A stretch of DNA of 58,173 nt from NCBI GenBank assembly GCA_937922795.1, contig CALAJK010000104.1, forward strand, positions 1 through 58,173. The letters are read 5' to 3'. Numbering within the stretch: position 1 is the stretch's first letter; every line of letters starts with the position of its first letter. The notes under the pieces were generated by a model. That model had not been told where the DNA came from, searched no databases, and was given only the letters and a program-made list of their open reading frames with translations. The position numbers and the translations under genes were made by a program. Positions 15,445 to 23,971 of this stretch are shown one piece after another. Origin of the DNA: an uncultured Anaerolineae bacterium (GTDB lineage Bacteria; Chloroflexota; Anaerolineae; Aggregatilineales; Phototrophicaceae).

Positions 15445-16854
15445 TCAGCGTTTCATCACAGCGCCCAGCGTATCGCAAGCTGGACAAGTGCCATCAGGCC
15501 GGAAGAGCGCATACCCGCCCATCGGATCATCCGCCGTGTAGAACGGGAAATCCACGTTCCAAACGATGATCAGCCGCACTTTGCCGCTCTGAGCGGAGAT
15601 GCTGGCGGCCTCGGCCAGCCAGGCAGCATGTTGAGCCACGGTCGTGTTCTGCGCCCAGGCGAAGGTTGCGGGCAGCGGCGTATTGAACCCCTGCGGCGAC
15701 AGATACCCCAGCTCGGTAAAGCACACCGGTTTGCCGCCGAACGGCGCATAGCCTCGGTTCAGCATCGAGCCGAAGTAGTAAGTCGGATAGTTGCCGCGTG
15801 GGTCGCCTGAAGTTGCTGACGGCGGGATGATGCCTTCATTGTAGTGCAGGCCTACGCAGTCCATGTACTGAGCGGCGCCGGCCTGCGCCATCTGCTGCAT
15901 GAAGACATCATCATTGCAGCCGTTGGCCGTGCAGCCAGCCGCCCCAAAGAAACCGGTTGGGGCTGGCGCGCCGCTGATGACTAGCGTGCCCGGATTGCGC
16001 GACTTGATGGCGTTGAAAGCTGCCGCCAGCATCTTGGTGTAATTCGCCCCGTTGATCTGGCCTAGCGGCCATTCACGGTCGATGTTCGGCTCATTCCACA
16101 CTTCGATCGCGTCCACGCCCAGCCCGGCCACCCCGGCCAGGAATTGGGTGTAGCTGTTCAGATAGCTGTCAAAGTCCCCCATCTGAGCCTGATCGCCGAC
16201 GATGCCGAGCAGGAGCTTGAACCCGTTCGCTTTGGCCACGTTCACGTAATTAGCCACTTTGCTAGGGTCATCGCCGAGCTTGTACTCCACCTGCTTCTTC
16301 ACCCAAACCATGCCGGCGCGGCGCATCAAGCCGAAGGTGTTCAGGTTCATGTCCAGCACATGGCCGCCTAACTCAAAGCCGCCGACCGCCGCTGAACCGG
16401 CCACCGGCGGCGGCAGATTAGGATCGCCCGCCGCTAGCGGCGCAGCCGCTTCCCCAACCGTCAGGCGATCGCATACCGCAACCGCTTTGAGATCGAAGCT
16501 CACGCGCCCTTGAAACACCTCACCCCGCATACTGGTGATGGTGAACACCCAACCCCAGTAGATGGAGCGCGCATCGGCCGGATTTTCCAAGTCGACACAG
16601 CTGTCAATACCGCCGATGAATTCGGCCTGTTCCCACTCATAGGAGCGCACAATTTTCAGATCGACCGCGCGCTGCTCTTGGATTGCATCTCGCACCGCCG
16701 AAAAAGCGCGCCAGATGGGATCCGTCGGGGTGGGCGTGGGCGCAGCCTGTGCCATCACCCGCACGGGCGCGCTCAGCGACAGCAGGACAGCCACCAGGAG
16801 CAGCGCTAACAGCAGGCCGCTCAGTTGCCAAATTGGACGTGAGACTCGTTGCAT
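15445..16854 (-). CDS. Secreted GH-A-clan glycoside hydrolase-like protein
   Basis: 469 residues, exported: a signal or anchor segment covers residues 10-36 (ends VMAQAA) and is followed by a Thr/Pro linker. About residues 40-150 form an uncharacterised beta region. From about 160 on there is a TIM-barrel like GH39/GH5-type enzymes: strand 4 ends in VWNEPN (acid/base Glu255) and strand 7 in CFTELGY (nucleophile Glu381). Both catalytic Glu residues are in place, so it is probably an active retaining glycosidase or a close relative. The polysaccharide cannot be read from the sequence. Four cysteines near CTANGCND and CPACD may form disulfides. A second protein of the same clan is encoded at 26090-27487. 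The upstream gap 16855-17022 shows no convincing promoter. Confidence 0.85.
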   Translation of the reverse strand: MQRVSRPIWQLSGLLLALLLVAVLLSLSAPVRVMAQAAPTPTPTDPIWRAFSAVRDAIQEQRAVDLKIVRSYEWEQAEFIGGIDSCVDLENPADARSIYWGWVFTITSMRGEVFQGRVSFDLKAVAVCDRLTVGEAAAPLAAGDPNLPPPVAGSAAVGGFELGGHVLDMNLNTFGLMRRAGMVWVKKQVEYKLGDDPSKVANYVNVAKANGFKLLLGIVGDQAQMGDFDSYLNSYTQFLAGVAGLGVDAIEVWNEPNIDREWPLGQINGANYTKMLAAAFNAIKSRNPGTLVISGAPAPTGFFGAAGCTANGCNDDVFMQQMAQAGAAQYMDCVGLHYNEGIIPPSATSGDPRGNYPTYYFGSMLNRGYAPFGGKPVCFTELGYLSPQGFNTPLPATFAWAQNTTVAQHAAWLAEAASISAQSGKVRLIIVWNVDFPFYTADDPMGGYALFRPDGTCPACDTLGAVMKR

Positions 16855-17022
16855 TGATCGTACCTCTTCGATTTCACCGTAACCGTCATCCTGTGCGGCG
16901 CGCGTGGGCGTCCAGCAGCAGGACTTTACTGCAAAGGCGGCATTTTACCAAACTGCGCCCTGTTTGGCTTGGCGGCTTTTTAAAGCGTAGGCCAGCCGCA
17001 GACGAAGCGTCTATTGACCTGA

Positions 17023-18372
17023 TCAGATGCTGGCAGCGCGCTGGCGTAGATAGCGCAGGCGATCGTTCATCACGGGATCTTGCTGCTGAGACACCTGCTC
17101 TTCAATGGCGTCAATGACCTCGAGCAGATCACGGCCAAATTCGCCGATGTGCTGTTCGACCAGTTGGTGCGCCTCATCCTCTGACGGCGCCCCCAATACT
17201 TCGTTGATGAAACGCACTTCCGGCGGCATATTGGCCTGCAGCGTCGTCAAAACCCGCTGGTAGATGTCACGCAGGCGAGCCGTCGCTCGCGCATCTCCCC
17301 GCCGTTCTGCTTCGCGCAGATTGGCGGCCAGCACCTGCATAAAGGTCACGTCGATCAAATCAAGGCTGGACTGGATTATCTCATCCGGGTTGTCGCTGTT
17401 GACGATCGCCTGAAGCAAATTGGCGGCGTCTTGCACCGCCATCTGCGCCTGCTGGTCAACCATTGACGTCAATTCCAACAGCCGCTCGCGCAGGTTTTCC
17501 AGGCGCGGACGATCCTGAGCGGCGGCCTGCCCGATGCGCGTCTGCATCTCCTGGAAAAACCCATAGTCGAACGCCGGCCGGGCCAGGCCGACCAGCGCCT
17601 GAAGCGCCCGATCATCGTCAGCGTACTTCAGCGCCAGCTCCAGAAAATCAACCCGCTGGGCGTTTTCGCCCAACGCTTGCAGATCCTCAGATACCCGCTG
17701 TAGCAGCGCTTCCTGTGCCTGGGTACGCTCAGCTAACTGCCGACCAAAGGTGGTCAGGCTCAGCAGTTTATTCTGAATATTGACCAGGTGCTGCGCCATC
17801 TCCTTCTTACCTTCCTGGAGCATGCGCTGAACCAGGAGGGCGATGGTCTGGAAGAACCGCGCATCAATCTGCGAGTCGTGCATCTCGGCCAGCGCTCGCA
17901 GCTGCTCGTCATCCGCCTCAATGAAGCGCTCGACCAGGCGCACGCGCGCGCGCTGCGCTTCCAGCATCTCCAGCGTGATCCCATCGGCCTGCAGCACTTG
18001 ATCGATCAGGCCCTGCATCGTCAGCGCCTGCCGGGGCTGAAGCATGTAGCCCTTGAACGCGCCCTGCGGCAGCTCAGCCGTCAACTGCCGCACCAGATCA
18101 CCGATGGCGCGTTCCTGAGCGTCCTTGGACAGCCCCAGCTCCATCGGCACGTAAGCCACCAGCAGTTGTTTTTCGCCATCGTGATAAATTAGCGGCGTGA
18201 GGATTGAATTGACAGCGCCGCAGTGCGGGCACTCAACGGTATTGATGCGCCCGGAGAGCAGTGCAATTTTTGCCTGCGGATTTTGCTGCGCATCAATCAC
18301 ATTCAGGAATTGGGCGCGAACAGGCTGGCGGCACTGGCTGCACTGGATGGTTGTCTGCAAGACTTTGACCAT
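17023..18372 (-). CDS. CpXC-domain protein with long helical C-terminus
   Basis: 449 residues. The N-terminal domain (about 1-110) has two Cys-x-x-Cys pairs, CSQC (Cys11/14) and CPHC (Cys48/51), as in CpXC proteins, which probably bind one zinc. The remaining 330 residues are almost all alpha-helical and acidic, with heptad-like stretches. Start ATG at 18372 with AGAGGAA 7 bases upstream. It lies 46 bases downstream of the histidine kinase gene on the same strand and is likely co-transcribed with it. No biochemical role is established for the family; the gene pairing suggests a signalling accessory role, which is only an inference. Confidence 0.8.
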   Translation of the reverse strand: MVKVLQTTIQCSQCRQPVRAQFLNVIDAQQNPQAKIALLSGRINTVECPHCGAVNSILTPLIYHDGEKQLLVAYVPMELGLSKDAQERAIGDLVRQLTAELPQGAFKGYMLQPRQALTMQGLIDQVLQADGITLEMLEAQRARVRLVERFIEADDEQLRALAEMHDSQIDARFFQTIALLVQRMLQEGKKEMAQHLVNIQNKLLSLTTFGRQLAERTQAQEALLQRVSEDLQALGENAQRVDFLELALKYADDDRALQALVGLARPAFDYGFFQEMQTRIGQAAAQDRPRLENLRERLLELTSMVDQQAQMAVQDAANLLQAIVNSDNPDEIIQSSLDLIDVTFMQVLAANLREAERRGDARATARLRDIYQRVLTTLQANMPPEVRFINEVLGAPSEDEAHQLVEQHIGEFGRDLLEVIDAIEEQVSQQQDPVMNDRLRYLRQRAASI

Positions 18373-18418
18373 GAAGCTTTCCTCTGTTTGTGTATGTGGT
18401 CTTCACCCGAAGCGATAG

Positions 18419-19990
18419 TTACGGCAGCGGGAGGGTAAAGTAGAACATTGCCCCCTGCCCCGGCTTGCTGCGCACGCGGATGCGGCCGCCGTGCGCTTCG
18501 ATGATCGTTTTGGCCAGATACAGGCCCAGGCCGGTGCCCTTCGTCCGGCGGCTGAGCGAGTCGTTGACCCGGTAGAAGCGCTCGAAGATGCGCTCCTGCT
18601 CATGCTCCGGGATGCCAACCCCCTGATCGCGCACATAGACGCTGACCACGCCTTCGTCTGTCGTGCCGCCGATTTCGATCAGGCCACCGTCTGGCGAGTA
18701 CTTGATGGCGTTGCTCACCAGGTTATCCAGCACCTGCCGCAGACGGGCGCGATCGCCCCGCACCACTGGGAACTCCGGCGGGAAGCTGAGCGCAAACTGA
18801 TGCTTCTCCGACTGGGTGCGGAACCGTTCCAGCACCTCCGCCGCTAACTGATCGAGCTGAACATCCTCCAGCTCCAGCTCCATCCGCTCCGCCCGCAGTT
18901 TGCTGGCGGCCAGCAGATTCTCGATCAATTCCGTCAAACGATCCGCCTCTTCCTCGATGACTTGCAGACCATCACGAATGACCTGCGGATCCCACGAGGC
19001 ATCGTCGCGGCGCAGCGTCCCCGCGTAGCCTTTGATCAGCGCCACCGGCGTTTTCAGCTCGTGCGACACGGTCGAGATGAAGACGTTCTGCATCTCCTGC
19101 GCCTGGCGGAAATTGGTGATGTCGCGCACGTTAGCGATGATGTTCAGCAGCCGGCCATCAGCCCCCAGCAGCGGCGCATAGGTGATCCCAACGCTGAGAG
19201 TCAACCCGTCGCGGCGCAGCAGATCGCCTTCGACATACAGGATGTCGGCAGCCGCGTCCTCGCCCACTTCAAACGGCCAACCGTGCGCCAATGCGCTGCG
19301 CAGATCGCCTTTTTCTAACCGCTTCCAGGTGATGATCTCATCGTGCGTCCGGCCGATGGCGTCCTGACTCGGCCAGGCGGTCATGCGTTCCAGGGCGCGG
19401 TTGAACCCCTGGATGACCAGGTTCGGATCAAGCGTCATCACGCCGTCGGCGCTGTACTCTAGGATGGCAGCCAGGCGGCGTCTTTCGTAGTCGATGCGGG
19501 TGTACAACTGCGCATTGTGCACCGCAATCGCCGCCTGATCGGCGAAGCTCTGCAAAATCTGCAGGTCATTCTCGGTGGCTTCCAGCCAGAAGGCGCGGAA
19601 CACGATCAGCAGGCCGACCGGCTCGCCCGCGATCACCAGCGGCAGAAACAGCGACTGACGCAGACGCCGGTCAATCGATACCGCCATCTGGCTCAGCTTG
19701 ATGTTGAGAAATTCAGAGTCTGGGTGATCGCTGCCGGCGGCCAGCAGTTCATCCAGTTGATGATTGAGCTTGGGCAGGCGGTCGCTGTCGATGCCCAGTG
19801 TGGCACGGATGCGGTACTGCTCGTCGGGCTCGCGCAGGGCGATCAACCCTACCTGTCCGGCCAGCATGACGACCGAAGCGTTCAATACCAACCGCAGCAC
19901 CTCGCTGAGATCCAGCTGCGCGGTCATGGCGCGCGAGATTTCGAGCAAGAAATCCCGCTGGCGAACGCGGTAATCAGGCAGCATCAACAT
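18419..19990 (-). CDS. GAF-PAS sensor histidine kinase
   Basis: 523 residues, no membrane helix, so a cytoplasmic sensor. Order: GAF domain (about 10-170), PAS domain (about 175-295), HisKA dimerisation domain with phospho-acceptor His310 in STVSHELKTP, and HATPase (about 405-522) with N box DNLVSNAIKYS, G1 RDQGVGI, F box ERFYR and G2 GTGLGLYL. All motifs are intact. The start is the ATG at 19990; no Shine-Dalgarno sequence is seen in front of it. No response regulator is adjacent; the CpXC gene follows after 46 bases. The orphan OmpR-type regulator at 10590-11312 is a possible but unsupported partner. Confidence 0.93.
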   Translation of the reverse strand: MLMLPDYRVRQRDFLLEISRAMTAQLDLSEVLRLVLNASVVMLAGQVGLIALREPDEQYRIRATLGIDSDRLPKLNHQLDELLAAGSDHPDSEFLNIKLSQMAVSIDRRLRQSLFLPLVIAGEPVGLLIVFRAFWLEATENDLQILQSFADQAAIAVHNAQLYTRIDYERRRLAAILEYSADGVMTLDPNLVIQGFNRALERMTAWPSQDAIGRTHDEIITWKRLEKGDLRSALAHGWPFEVGEDAAADILYVEGDLLRRDGLTLSVGITYAPLLGADGRLLNIIANVRDITNFRQAQEMQNVFISTVSHELKTPVALIKGYAGTLRRDDASWDPQVIRDGLQVIEEEADRLTELIENLLAASKLRAERMELELEDVQLDQLAAEVLERFRTQSEKHQFALSFPPEFPVVRGDRARLRQVLDNLVSNAIKYSPDGGLIEIGGTTDEGVVSVYVRDQGVGIPEHEQERIFERFYRVNDSLSRRTKGTGLGLYLAKTIIEAHGGRIRVRSKPGQGAMFYFTLPLP

Positions 19991-20019
19991 GGCTGCATTG
20001 TAACATGAGGCTGGCGTGA

Positions 20020-20048
20020 TTTATATAGTGGCGGCTGATTTTTGTCGA
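20020..20048 (-). promoter_or_regulatory. Promoter of the histidine kinase gene
   Basis: Read on the minus strand: TCGACA (20048-20043), 17-base spacer, TATAAA (20025-20020), a 5/6 match at both hexamers. The predicted start near 20013 leaves a leader of about 23 bases. A second -10-like TACAAT (20002-19997) would place a start on the ATG itself. Confidence 0.55.
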
Positions 20049-20081
20049 AGTTCTTACACACCTACGCCGGCGGCGCGGCCG

Positions 20082-21068
20082 TCACGCGCCGCCCAATACC
20101 GCGCTCACATCGGCGATATCGCGCACCCCGCCCTGCGTTGGGACCAGCGCCGCCGCCCCGACGATGCTGACGTTATCGCCCAATGCCGCCCGTTCGATGC
20201 GCAGATTCTCCCAGTAGCTGCGGTCGATACAGTGCGCGTAGATCGCCTCGCGCATCGGGTCGAACAGCAGGCTGCCGAGCTGGCTGACGCCGCCGCCGAA
20301 CACCAGGATCTCCGGGTTGAACAGGTGCAGCAGGCTGACCATCCCCAAGCCCAGCATTCTGCCCGCTTCGCGCACGATCGCCAGCGCCAGCGGGTCGCCC
20401 TGCTGAGCCGCCAGCCCGACCGTCTTGCCCTCAATGCAGGACAGATCGCCATTGACCAGATCTCTGATGAGCGACTGAGCGCCAGCTTCAAGCCGCTCGC
20501 GCGCTTTTCGCGCCAGCGCCGGGCCAGACGCCTGCTGCTCCAGCGATGACACCTGGCCATCGACGACCAGCGGCATATGACCGGCTTCAGCGGCCAAACC
20601 CGACTTGCCTAACAGCATCTTCCCCTCAATGATCATGCCGCTGCCGACGCCGGTGCTGACGGTGATGAAGATGACGTGCCGGCAGCCCCGGGCGGCGCCG
20701 CGCACGGTTTCCGCCAGCCCTGCCACGTTGGCATCGTTGCCGACGTACACCGGCACATCGAATTCACGCCGCAGAATATCCGCCAGCGGCACATTGTGCC
20801 AGCCTTTCAGGTTGGGCGGCGAGACGACCACGCCGGTGAGCGGGTTCAGCGGCCCCGGCGCGGAGACGCCGATCCCAGCCACTTGATCCCGATCGGCGGG
20901 CATCACGCGCCGGATCAGGTGCTTGATGCGCTCAAGCGACGCCTCGAACCCCGCCGCCCCCTCTGAAGTGGTCTCCTCGCGAAACAGGATATCTAGTTGT
21001 CTGTTCAAGCGGGCGGCGCGCACACGAGTGCCGCCGAGATCTACGCCGATGATCACTTCATCGCTCAT
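20082..21068 (-). CDS. ROK-family sugar kinase lacking the zinc-binding cysteines
   Basis: 328 residues. The ATP-binding phosphate-1 motif DLGGT (10-14), the GNDANVAGLAE catalytic segment and AEAGHM (the ExGH motif) are present, so a glucokinase-like ROK fold is clear and sugar phosphorylation is likely. The usual Cys-x-Cys-Gly-x-x-Gly-Cys zinc cluster that follows ExGH is missing; the segment reads GQVSSLEQQASG instead. There is no N-terminal winged helix, so it is a kinase and not a ROK repressor. The ATG at 21068 has GGTGAGAGA upstream; an in-frame start nine codons earlier lacks this. It is divergent from mutS, with a 146-base shared upstream region. A glucose, mannose or N-acetylhexosamine substrate cannot be told from the sequence. 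Confidence 0.88.
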   Translation of the reverse strand: MSDEVIIGVDLGGTRVRAARLNRQLDILFREETTSEGAAGFEASLERIKHLIRRVMPADRDQVAGIGVSAPGPLNPLTGVVVSPPNLKGWHNVPLADILRREFDVPVYVGNDANVAGLAETVRGAARGCRHVIFITVSTGVGSGMIIEGKMLLGKSGLAAEAGHMPLVVDGQVSSLEQQASGPALARKARERLEAGAQSLIRDLVNGDLSCIEGKTVGLAAQQGDPLALAIVREAGRMLGLGMVSLLHLFNPEILVFGGGVSQLGSLLFDPMREAIYAHCIDRSYWENLRIERAALGDNVSIVGAAALVPTQGGVRDIADVSAVLGGA

Positions 21069-21136
21069 GAACCGATCTCTCACCCTTCGATGCAACGGGC
21101 AGCGCTTTGGCAGCTCTAGCGCGACCGTGATGCCGG

Positions 21137-21165
21137 TTGAAGCGCCCCTAGCGTACTGTTAGAAT
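21137..21165 (+). promoter_or_regulatory. mutS promoter
   Basis: TTGAAG (21137-21142), 17-base spacer, TAGAAT (21160-21165), predicted start near 21172, leader about 43 bases. Confidence 0.6.
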
Positions 21166-21214
21166 ATATGAAACCATCGCTGAGCTTCATTTCCAACGAC
21201 TAGCAGGACAGTTC

Positions 21215-23848
21215 ATGTCGCGTGTAACCCCGCTGCGCCAGCAGTATTTGGATATTAAACGACAGTATCCCGATTGTATCCTATTTTTTCGCCTCGGCGA
21301 CTTCTACGAAACATTTGACGACGACGCTGAAATCGCCGCCCGCGAATTGGATCTGGTGCTGACCAGCCGGCCGGTGAGCAAGACCGAGCGCGTGCCGATG
21401 GCCGGCGTGCCCTACCACGCGCTGGACAGCTACATCGCCCGCCTGATCGAAAAAGGATACCATGTCGCCGTCTGCGAACAGATGAGCGAGCCTGACGGGC
21501 GCAGTCTGGTCGACCGCGAGGTGACGCGCGTCATCACGCCTGGGACGATCATCGAACCGGAGCTGCTGGCCGAAGATCGCGCCAACTATTTGATGGCCGT
21601 TATGCCCGTTGGCGATGTGGCGTCTGGCCAATGGACGCGGGCCGGTGTGGCCTATGTAGACATCTCCACTGGCGAGTTCGCCGCCTCACAGCTTGAGGGG
21701 GAAAACGCGGCCGTGCTGGTGCTGGAAGAACTGGCGCGTTTAAGCCCGCGCGAACTGCTCATGCCGGCGGCCTGGGTCGAACGCGGCGTCAGCCTGCCGC
21801 AGGGAATCCATCTGACCGCTGTGCCCGACTGGCGGTTCGAGCGCGGAACGGCTGAACAGGCGCTGATGACACACTTCCGGGTGCGCACTTTGGACGGCTT
21901 CGGCCTGGGCGATATGCCGCACGCGATCAGCGCAGCCGGCGCGGTGCTCCAATATGTGCGCGACACGCAGCGTAATAATCTGGCCCAGATCGCCAGCCTG
22001 CGCGCCTATTCGACCGCCAACTTTATGGTGCTTGACCCGTTCACCCGCCGTAATCTGGAACTGACGGAGACCATCCGCAGCCGCAAGATCGAAGGCAGCT
22101 TGCTGGGCATCCTCGACCGCACCACCACCGCCATGGGTGCGCGCCTGCTGCGCGCATGGATCAGCCAGCCGCTGCTGGAGATCGGCCGGTTGAATGCGCG
22201 TCTCGACGCGGTTGAAGCGCTGGTCGCTGATGAAGCGCTGCGCATCGAACTGCGCGACGCCCTGAAGCGCATCGCCGATGTTGAACGCCTGACGAATCGG
22301 CTGTTGATCGGGCGCGCCGGCCCGCGCGATCTGCTCGGCCTGCGCGCCAGCCTGGAGATCATCCCTAGCATCCAGGCGTTGATCGAGCCGCTGCCGCCGC
22401 TGCACCCCCTGGCGGAGCGCATGGACGCCTGCGCCGACATCACCGACGTGATCGCGCGGGCGATCACCGACGATCCGCCGGCGGCGCTGACCGCCATCGG
22501 CGCGATCCGTCCAGGTTATGCGCAGGAGCTAGATGCCATCCTGGATGCGACCCGCGAAGCGCGGGAGTGGATTGCCAACCTAGAATCGCAGGAACGACGC
22601 CGCACCGGCATTGCCAGCATCAAGGTCGGCTTCAACAAGGTGTTCGGGTACTACATAGAGATCACCAACGCTCACCAGGACAAAGTGCCGCCGGACTACA
22701 TCCGCAAGCAAACGCTGGTCAACGCCGAGCGCTACATCACGCCGGAACTCAAAGAATATGAGACGCTGGTGCTGAACGCGGAAGAAGAGATCCTCAAGGT
22801 GGAGCGCCGGTTATTTGAGGAACTGTGCCGGCACATCGCGGCGCAGTCCCAGCGCCTGTTGAGCACCGCCAGGGCGCTGGCGCATTTGGACGTGTTCCTG
22901 TCGCTGGCGGATGTCGCCGTGCGCGAAGGGTACATGCGCCCGACGCTCACGGAAGACGACCTGCTCATCATCAAGGCGGGACGTCACCCAGTGGTCGAGA
23001 AACTGCTCGACGGCGGCGCGCGTTATGTGCCCAACGACACCCATTTCGACAGCATGTCGCGCATTCATCTGATCACCGGTCCGAACATGTCGGGCAAGTC
23101 TACTTACATCCGGCAGGTGGCCATCATCACCTTGATGGCGCAGATCGGCAGCTTCGTCCCGGCTGATGAGGCCACTATCGGCTTGGTCGATCGCATCTTC
23201 GCGCGCATCGGCGCCCAAGACGAGATCCACGCCGGCCAGAGCACCTTCATGGTCGAGATGATCGAGACGGCGCGGCTGCTCTCCGGCAGCACCCGGCGCA
23301 GCCTGCTCATCCTGGATGAGGTCGGGCGCGGCACTTCCACCTATGACGGCCTGGCTATCGCCCGCGCCGTAGTGGAGTACATCCATAACCATCCGCGCCT
23401 CAACTGCCGCACGCTGTTCGCCACCCATTACCATGAATTGACGGAGCTGCCGAACATCCTGCCGCGCACCCGCAACTATAACGTGGCCGTGTCGGAAGAG
23501 GGCGATCAGATCGTCTTCCTGCACCGGCTCGTCCCTGGCGGCGCTGACCGCAGCTACGGCGTCCACGTGGCTCAGCTCGCCGGGATGCCGCGGCCGGTGG
23601 TCGAACGCGCCCGCGAACTGCTGGAACATCTGGAGGCTCAGGGCAGCGATTTCAAACTGCCAGCCGCGCCTCCGCCGCCCCCCCGCTCGCCCCGGCAGCG
23701 GCTGCGTGAGCAGGCTGGCCAGCTAAGGCTGTTCGATGACCCGCCGCATCCGGCGCTGGAAGCGCTGCGGAAGTTGGAGATTGACAACCTCAGCCCGCTG
23801 GAAGCCCTGACCAAGCTGTATGAACTCAAGCGCATGGTGAGTGGTTGA
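21215..23848 (+). CDS. mutS: DNA mismatch repair protein MutS
   Basis: Recognises mismatches and starts methyl-independent or strand-directed repair; 877 residues, full length. The N-terminal mismatch-binding domain has the Phe-x-Glu motif (GDFYETF, near residue 31). Connector, core and clamp domains follow, then the ATPase with Walker A GPNMSGKST, the LLILDEVGRGTS Walker B/signature block and the ATHYHELTEL switch. The C-terminal tail is Pro/Arg-rich and ends in a short helix, as in MutS1 proteins that form tetramers. ATG at 21215 with AGGACAG 7 bases before. No mutL lies nearby. It is divergent from the ROK gene and has its own promoter. Confidence 0.97.
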   Translation: MSRVTPLRQQYLDIKRQYPDCILFFRLGDFYETFDDDAEIAARELDLVLTSRPVSKTERVPMAGVPYHALDSYIARLIEKGYHVAVCEQMSEPDGRSLVDREVTRVITPGTIIEPELLAEDRANYLMAVMPVGDVASGQWTRAGVAYVDISTGEFAASQLEGENAAVLVLEELARLSPRELLMPAAWVERGVSLPQGIHLTAVPDWRFERGTAEQALMTHFRVRTLDGFGLGDMPHAISAAGAVLQYVRDTQRNNLAQIASLRAYSTANFMVLDPFTRRNLELTETIRSRKIEGSLLGILDRTTTAMGARLLRAWISQPLLEIGRLNARLDAVEALVADEALRIELRDALKRIADVERLTNRLLIGRAGPRDLLGLRASLEIIPSIQALIEPLPPLHPLAERMDACADITDVIARAITDDPPAALTAIGAIRPGYAQELDAILDATREAREWIANLESQERRRTGIASIKVGFNKVFGYYIEITNAHQDKVPPDYIRKQTLVNAERYITPELKEYETLVLNAEEEILKVERRLFEELCRHIAAQSQRLLSTARALAHLDVFLSLADVAVREGYMRPTLTEDDLLIIKAGRHPVVEKLLDGGARYVPNDTHFDSMSRIHLITGPNMSGKSTYIRQVAIITLMAQIGSFVPADEATIGLVDRIFARIGAQDEIHAGQSTFMVEMIETARLLSGSTRRSLLILDEVGRGTSTYDGLAIARAVVEYIHNHPRLNCRTLFATHYHELTELPNILPRTRNYNVAVSEEGDQIVFLHRLVPGGADRSYGVHVAQLAGMPRPVVERARELLEHLEAQGSDFKLPAAPPPPPRSPRQRLREQAGQLRLFDDPPHPALEALRKLEIDNLSPLEALTKLYELKRMVSG

Positions 23849-23918
23849 CACCGGCGCAAGGCCAATTGACACGCGATGAACGTTACACTTTTCACTCGCG
23901 CGGTTTCGACTGGCTGCC

Positions 23919-23924
23919 TATACT
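23919..23924 (+). promoter_or_regulatory. Possible -10 box before the C39-like peptidase gene
   Basis: TATACT in the 123-base gap after mutS, about 48 bases before the ATG at 23972. No good -35 lies at 16-18 bases, so this is a weak call. Confidence 0.25.
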
Positions 23925-23971
23925 GAGCGCCGGCATAGTCTGACAGCTTGTGGAAGACAGGTAGGAGTGGG

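Noticed and set aside
16930..16970. CCAAAC...GTTTGG hairpin after the CpXC gene as a terminator
   Set aside because: Only 6 bp with an 8-base loop and no T-run; too weak to list as a feature.
23845..23871. Two TTGACA hexamers at the end of mutS as -35 boxes
   Set aside because: Neither has a -10-like hexamer 16-18 bases downstream.
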